Source: Rubrobacter sp.
Lineage (GTDB): Bacteria > Actinomycetota > Rubrobacteria > Rubrobacterales > Rubrobacteraceae
Length of the DNA: 9,545 bases
Direction of reading: 5' to 3'
Assembly (NCBI GenBank): GCA_013695335.1
Contig: JACDAR010000040.1
Location: 1 to 9,545, forward strand
Under the pieces are notes generated by a model that searched no databases, was not told the origin of the DNA, and was given only the letters and a program-made list of their open reading frames with translations. Shown piece by piece: positions 6,892 to 9,545 of this stretch; position 1 is the stretch's first letter, and the number at the start of each line of letters is the position of its first letter. The position numbers and the translations under genes are program-made.

Positions 6892-7584
6892 ATGCCGAGG
6901 GAGACTTTTCAGCACGAGCTCGATACCCTGCTTTCTGACGTCCTGGACCTCGGGGGCGAGGTCGAGGGCACCCTGGAGAACATGGTGCGGGCAATGGAGG
7001 AGCACGATGCGGTCCTCGCCGAAAAGGAACTGGGCGTTGATATGCGCTACAAGGCGCGCGGGGCCGAGATAGACGAGGAGTGCATGATCCTCCAGGCCCG
7101 CCAGGCGCCGGTCGCGCGCGATCTGCGGCTGCTCTACACCGTGCAGGCGGTGACCAACCATCTCGTGAGGTCAGGAACCCTCGCGGAACACATCTGCCAC
7201 GCCATCACCGACACCGCTGGTTGCGAGCGGGACGAGGACCTGGAGGCCGCCCTGATCGAGATGGCGCGCACGGCCCGCAGGCTTTTCCACGAGGGGCTGG
7301 ATATCTTCAGAGACCGTGATATAGACCGAGCCCGTGACCTTCAGGCCGCCGACGACAAGGTTGACCTCCTTTACTCCGAGGCGATGAACCTGATCGCCAA
7401 CCCGTCCGACGGAAACGCCGGCGCCCCGGAGTGGCGTATGAGGGCCGCCCTGACGGTTCACTATCTGGAGCGCATCGCCGATCATGGCGTGGATATCGGA
7501 GGCCGCACGGTGTTCCTGGTGACCGGGGAGCGCATCGAGAGCGCCATGCAGCAGTACATAAACCGTGACCTTCGCGAAGAATAG
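6892..7584 (+). CDS. phoU: Phosphate transport/signalling protein PhoU
   Basis: PhoU is a cytoplasmic helical protein that couples the Pst transporter to the Pho two-component sensor, keeping the regulon off when phosphate is plentiful. The 230-residue protein is all helical with the expected two three-helix repeats. Family segments include QAPVARDLRLL (71-81) and the second-repeat metal motif HYLERIADHGVDIGGRTVFLVTGE (as ERIAD at 193-197 and the flanks). The corresponding first-repeat motif is NHLVRSGTLAEHI (89-101), in which both acidic ligands of the E/DxxxD motif are replaced. ATG 6892 lies 15 bases after pstB; a purine stretch AGAGAG is 11 bases upstream, so the ribosome site is weak. 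As the last pst gene it fits the standard pstSCAB-phoU order. Confidence 0.94.
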   Translation: MPRETFQHELDTLLSDVLDLGGEVEGTLENMVRAMEEHDAVLAEKELGVDMRYKARGAEIDEECMILQARQAPVARDLRLLYTVQAVTNHLVRSGTLAEHICHAITDTAGCERDEDLEAALIEMARTARRLFHEGLDIFRDRDIDRARDLQAADDKVDLLYSEAMNLIANPSDGNAGAPEWRMRAALTVHYLERIADHGVDIGGRTVFLVTGERIESAMQQYINRDLREE

Positions 7585-7600
7585 ATCAGGGAGCCTGCGA

Positions 7601-7657
7601 ATGACCGACACGACTCCTGAAGCGAGCGAAGCGCCTCCTGAATTCCGGTCTTTGTAA
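7601..7657 (+). CDS. Possible 18-residue small ORF after phoU
   Basis: ATG 7601 begins an 18-codon frame (MTDTTPEASEAPPEFRSL) ending in TAA at 7655-7657. AGGGAG at 7588-7593 is well placed, 7 bases upstream. The peptide is acidic and proline-rich and looks like the disordered N-terminus of a longer protein, so it may be a real small protein, the start of a gene lost by deletion, or chance. Its last codons overlap the dyad ahead of the Rrf2 gene. Confidence 0.25.
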   Translation: MTDTTPEASEAPPEFRSL

Positions 7658-7677
7658 CTGCTGCGTCTATGCTACAA
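7652..7677. promoter_or_regulatory. Imperfect dyad over the rrf2-type gene promoter, candidate operator
   Basis: TTGTAAC (7652-7658) and GCTACAA (7671-7677) form an inverted repeat matching at six of seven positions with a 12-base spacer, 26 bp in all. That length is like known IscR-type sites, and the dyad covers the promoter region, so autoregulation by the adjacent Rrf2 protein is plausible. The half-sites do not match a published consensus I can name. Confidence 0.4.
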
Positions 7678-7678
7678 T
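7670..7678 (+). promoter_or_regulatory. Extended -10 promoter (TGC TACAAT)
   Basis: TGC followed by TACAAT is a strong extended -10 element (TACAAT matches TATAAT at five of six positions). A poor -35, TTGTAA at 7652, lies at 15-base spacing. Transcription would start near 7684-7686, two to four bases before ATG 7688. Confidence 0.6.
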
Positions 7679-7687
7679 CGAAACGTT

Positions 7688-8146
7688 ATGAGGCTTACTC
7701 AGAAGAGCAAGTACGCGGCCAGGGCGCTGGTGGAGCTGGCGCTCAACGAATGTGGCTCGCCGCTCGGGGTGGCCGAAATAGCACGGCGGCAGCGCATCCC
7801 CGAGAGGTTTCTGGAGCAGATCTTCGGCGACCTCCGCCGGGCCAACATCATTGAGAGCCGACGCGGCGCCCACGGTGGATACCGCTTCGCCATGCCGACG
7901 GAGGAGATCACCGTCCTCGACGTCGTGGAGATACTGGACGGCGAGGTTCGTCCCGCCCGCTGCTCGGCCGGCGGCACCTGCTACATAGCAGACGCCCCGC
8001 TCTGCGTCACAAGCGAGGTCTGGGACGAGGCCCGCGTCGCCCTCGAAAGCGTCTTCGGCCGCTACACTATCGCCGATCTCGCCGAAAACGAAAGGCACAA
8101 CCGCGAAGATCGCGCCGCCCGCGAGACCGCCTCCCTCAGCCGGTAA
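7688..8146 (+). CDS. Rrf2 family transcriptional regulator, probable Fe-S sensor
   Basis: Rrf2 proteins are dimeric winged-helix repressors; many (IscR, NsrR, RsrR) sense redox, iron-sulfur status or nitric oxide through a 2Fe-2S cluster. The 152-residue protein opens with the family start MRLTQKSKYAARALVELA. It continues with the HTH recognition region IPERFLEQIFGDLRRANII (37-55) and the wing SRRGAHGGYRFA (57-68). Three cysteines lie at 92, 98 and 106 (C-x5-C-x7-C); the first two sit exactly where E. coli IscR has its ligands. The position of IscR His107 is Ser109 here (CVTSEVW against CLTHALW). No Shine-Dalgarno precedes the ATG and the promoter predicts a near-leaderless mRNA. No isc or suf gene is visible nearby, so the target is unknown; CymR-like or IscR-like roles remain possible. 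Confidence 0.92.
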   Translation: MRLTQKSKYAARALVELALNECGSPLGVAEIARRQRIPERFLEQIFGDLRRANIIESRRGAHGGYRFAMPTEEITVLDVVEILDGEVRPARCSAGGTCYIADAPLCVTSEVWDEARVALESVFGRYTIADLAENERHNREDRAARETASLSR

Positions 8147-8226
8147 CGAGCGTTCCCCCGAACAACCTTTCCCTCGATACCCTGCGCGCCCACCTCGGCG
8201 GCAGGACGTATCTGACCGAGTCCGAA

Positions 8227-8841
8227 GTGCGCGTTGGTGAAGATCTCTATCGCATGGTACATCCCGCTGCGGCCGACGCCCTCATAGACGAAGAGGACTT
8301 CGACCGTAACGAGCGGCTGCCGTACTGGGCGGATCTCTGGCCCAGCGCCATAGCCCTGGCGCTGCGTGTGGCGAACCTGGATCTCACGGGGAAAAGCGTG
8401 GTGGAACTGGGATGCGGACTGGGTCTCCCGAGCATCGCGGCCCTATCCAGGGGGGCAAGCGTTCTCGCGACAGACCACTACCATGAGACGCTCGACTTCG
8501 CCGCATACAACACACTTTCGAACCTGGAGCCGCAACTCGCCAGTAGCCTTGAGACGATGCAACTGGACTGGCGGACGCCTGAAAAGGACCTTCCGCGCTT
8601 CAAGCTCGTGCTAGCCGCCGACGTTCTGTACGACAAGATGAACGTCGGGCCGCTGGTTGATCTCGTTCCCAAGCTCCTGGATCAAAATGGTCAACTGCTG
8701 CTCGCCGACCCCCGTCGTGACTACGCGGAAACGTTTCTGGAAGCGATGAGAGAGCGGGGTTTCGAATGCTCGGCGGAGAGCGTTATCGTGGAGCATGATG
8801 GCAGGAAAATAGAAATCGTGCTGTACTGGCTTCACAGATAA
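8227..8841 (+). CDS. Class I SAM-dependent methyltransferase (lysine methyltransferase-like, Methyltransf_16 type)
   Basis: The protein has the Rossmann-like SAM fold: motif I VVELGCGLGLPSIAA (58-72), the acidic residue Asp83 in VLATDHY for the SAM ribose, LDW (113-115), and LAADVLYD (129-136) as motif IV. The stretch ERLPYWADLWPSAIALA (29-45) ahead of motif I is typical of the METTL/ETF-beta lysine methyltransferase group (PF10294-like), so protein-lysine methylation is a reasonable guess, but the substrate cannot be told. The 5' end is uncertain. GTG 8227 is the first usual start and has no good ribosome site, yet the same frame stays coding-like upstream to about 8146. A CTG at 8212 with AGGA five bases upstream is an alternative start. 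It follows the Rrf2 gene by 80 bases and could share its transcript. Confidence 0.85.
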   Translation: MRVGEDLYRMVHPAAADALIDEEDFDRNERLPYWADLWPSAIALALRVANLDLTGKSVVELGCGLGLPSIAALSRGASVLATDHYHETLDFAAYNTLSNLEPQLASSLETMQLDWRTPEKDLPRFKLVLAADVLYDKMNVGPLVDLVPKLLDQNGQLLLADPRRDYAETFLEAMRERGFECSAESVIVEHDGRKIEIVLYWLHR

Positions 8842-8888
8842 TAGATTGGGCTCGCGCTACCTGGTGGCGCTGCGTGAGAAGGATCTAC

Positions 8889-8894
8889 GGAGGG
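8889..8894 (+). promoter_or_regulatory. Ribosome binding site that fixes the TMEM175-type gene start
   Basis: GGAGGG lies 9 bases before ATG 8904. The in-frame GTG at 8874 has no comparable site. Confidence 0.65.
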
Positions 8895-8903
8895 AATAGC
8901 TGG

Positions 8904-9542
8904 ATGTCGGACAACGATGGGCGTTGGATCGAGGGCGGTTCGGAGGTGGATCGCATCGTCTACTTCTCCGACGCGGTCTTCGCCATCGCCATCACCCTGC
9001 TCGCCCTGGAGATCCGTCTTCCCGACATCGCGAGCTCCACGATGCCGGAGTTGCTTGATGCGCTGGTCGGAATCCTGCCCAAGCTCTCCAGCTACGCCAT
9101 CAGCTTCTGGGTGGTGGCGACGTTGTGGATGGCGCACCACCGCATCTTCCACTACATCGAAGCTTTCGACCGCAGGCTTTTGCTCATCAACCTTCTTCTC
9201 TTGATGTGGGTCGCGCTTATACCGTTCTCCGGGTCAATGCTTGGTGAATACGGAGAGTTTCAGGTATCTGTGATCGTGTACTGTGCGCACATGGTCCTGG
9301 CGAGCCTGAACCTCGCGTGGCTGTGGTGGTACGCCTGCAAGGACCACAGGCTGGTGGACCCTGACATGGATCCACGCGTGGTCCGGTACAATTCCGCCCG
9401 CTCCTTTCTCATGCCCGTCATGTTCCTGATCGCCATCCTTATCTCCTTCGTGAACGTAAACGTCGCCGAGTTCTCCCTGTTGCTCATATTTCTCGTGCGT
9501 CCCGCCGCCCTCAAATACGCGCAATCCAGGACAGCCGGTTAG
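8904..9542 (+). CDS. TMEM175/DUF1211 family membrane protein (putative potassium channel)
   Basis: Bacterial TMEM175 proteins are tetrameric potassium-selective channels with six membrane segments per subunit. The signature is in the first helix: R17 followed by FSDAVFAIAITLLALEIRLP (21-40), matching the RxxxFSD motif and the hydrophobic pore residues after it. Further segments lie at about 54-78 (ending WMAHHR), 92-113 (LLLINLLLLMWVALIPFS), 121-145, 167-184 and 186-201, giving the full 212-residue, six-helix protein. GTG 8874 would add ten residues (MRRIYGGNSW) that read through the ribosome binding site, so ATG 8904 is preferred. TAG at 9540-9542 ends the gene three bases before the window edge, so it appears complete. 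It starts 62 bases after the methyltransferase. Channel activity is from family knowledge only. Confidence 0.9.
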   Translation: MSDNDGRWIEGGSEVDRIVYFSDAVFAIAITLLALEIRLPDIASSTMPELLDALVGILPKLSSYAISFWVVATLWMAHHRIFHYIEAFDRRLLLINLLLLMWVALIPFSGSMLGEYGEFQVSVIVYCAHMVLASLNLAWLWWYACKDHRLVDPDMDPRVVRYNSARSFLMPVMFLIAILISFVNVNVAEFSLLLIFLVRPAALKYAQSRTAG

Positions 9543-9545
9543 CCG

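Overview
The window is moderately high in GC (roughly 60% by eye). All ten genes I can support lie on the plus strand and are tightly packed. The GC-rich third codon positions, free use of AGG and ATA codons, TTG/GTG starts, a Gly/Ser-rich lipoprotein PstS and a near-leaderless regulator gene suggest an actinobacterium, possibly a deep-branching Rubrobacter-like one. That placement is inference; no rRNA or marker gene here settles it.

Layout. Positions 1-990 hold the 3' part of guaA (GMP synthase), cut by the left edge. A 68-base gap carries a decayed period-7 TCAGC repeat. Next come an inosine/uridine-preferring-type nucleoside hydrolase (1059-1991) and an endonuclease/exonuclease/phosphatase (EEP) fold protein (2008-2826), 16 bases apart and probably co-transcribed. 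At 2870-2913 a run of 11-bp direct repeats resembling a Pho box sits ahead of a -10-like hexamer. This introduces a complete high-affinity phosphate uptake operon: pstS (2992-3990), pstC (4110-5042), pstA (5042-5959), pstB (about 6052-6876) and phoU (6892-7584). A strong hairpin lies between pstS and pstC. A separate extended -10 promoter at 7670-7678 then drives an Rrf2-family, probably iron-sulfur, regulator (7688-8146). It is followed by a class I SAM-dependent methyltransferase (8227-8841) and a TMEM175/DUF1211 family potassium-channel-like membrane protein (8904-9542).

How they work together. PstS binds phosphate outside the membrane, PstC and PstA form the channel, PstB supplies ATP hydrolysis, and PhoU links transport to signalling. 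No phoR/phoP (phoB) two-component pair is in the window, so the presumed PhoP acting on the Pho box is encoded elsewhere. The guaA, nucleoside hydrolase and EEP genes may share a loose nucleotide-metabolism theme. The last three genes are not an obvious pathway.

The gene content is mostly ordinary core metabolism, and I see no convincing new multi-gene system. The points worth a second look are fine-scale: the Pho-box repeat array, the pstS-pstC hairpin, a two-frame signal at the start of pstC, the leaderless rrf2 promoter with a dyad over it, the altered ligand set of that Rrf2 protein, the missing conventional start of the methyltransferase, and the degenerate first motif of PhoU. No stretch longer than 300 bases is without a gene.
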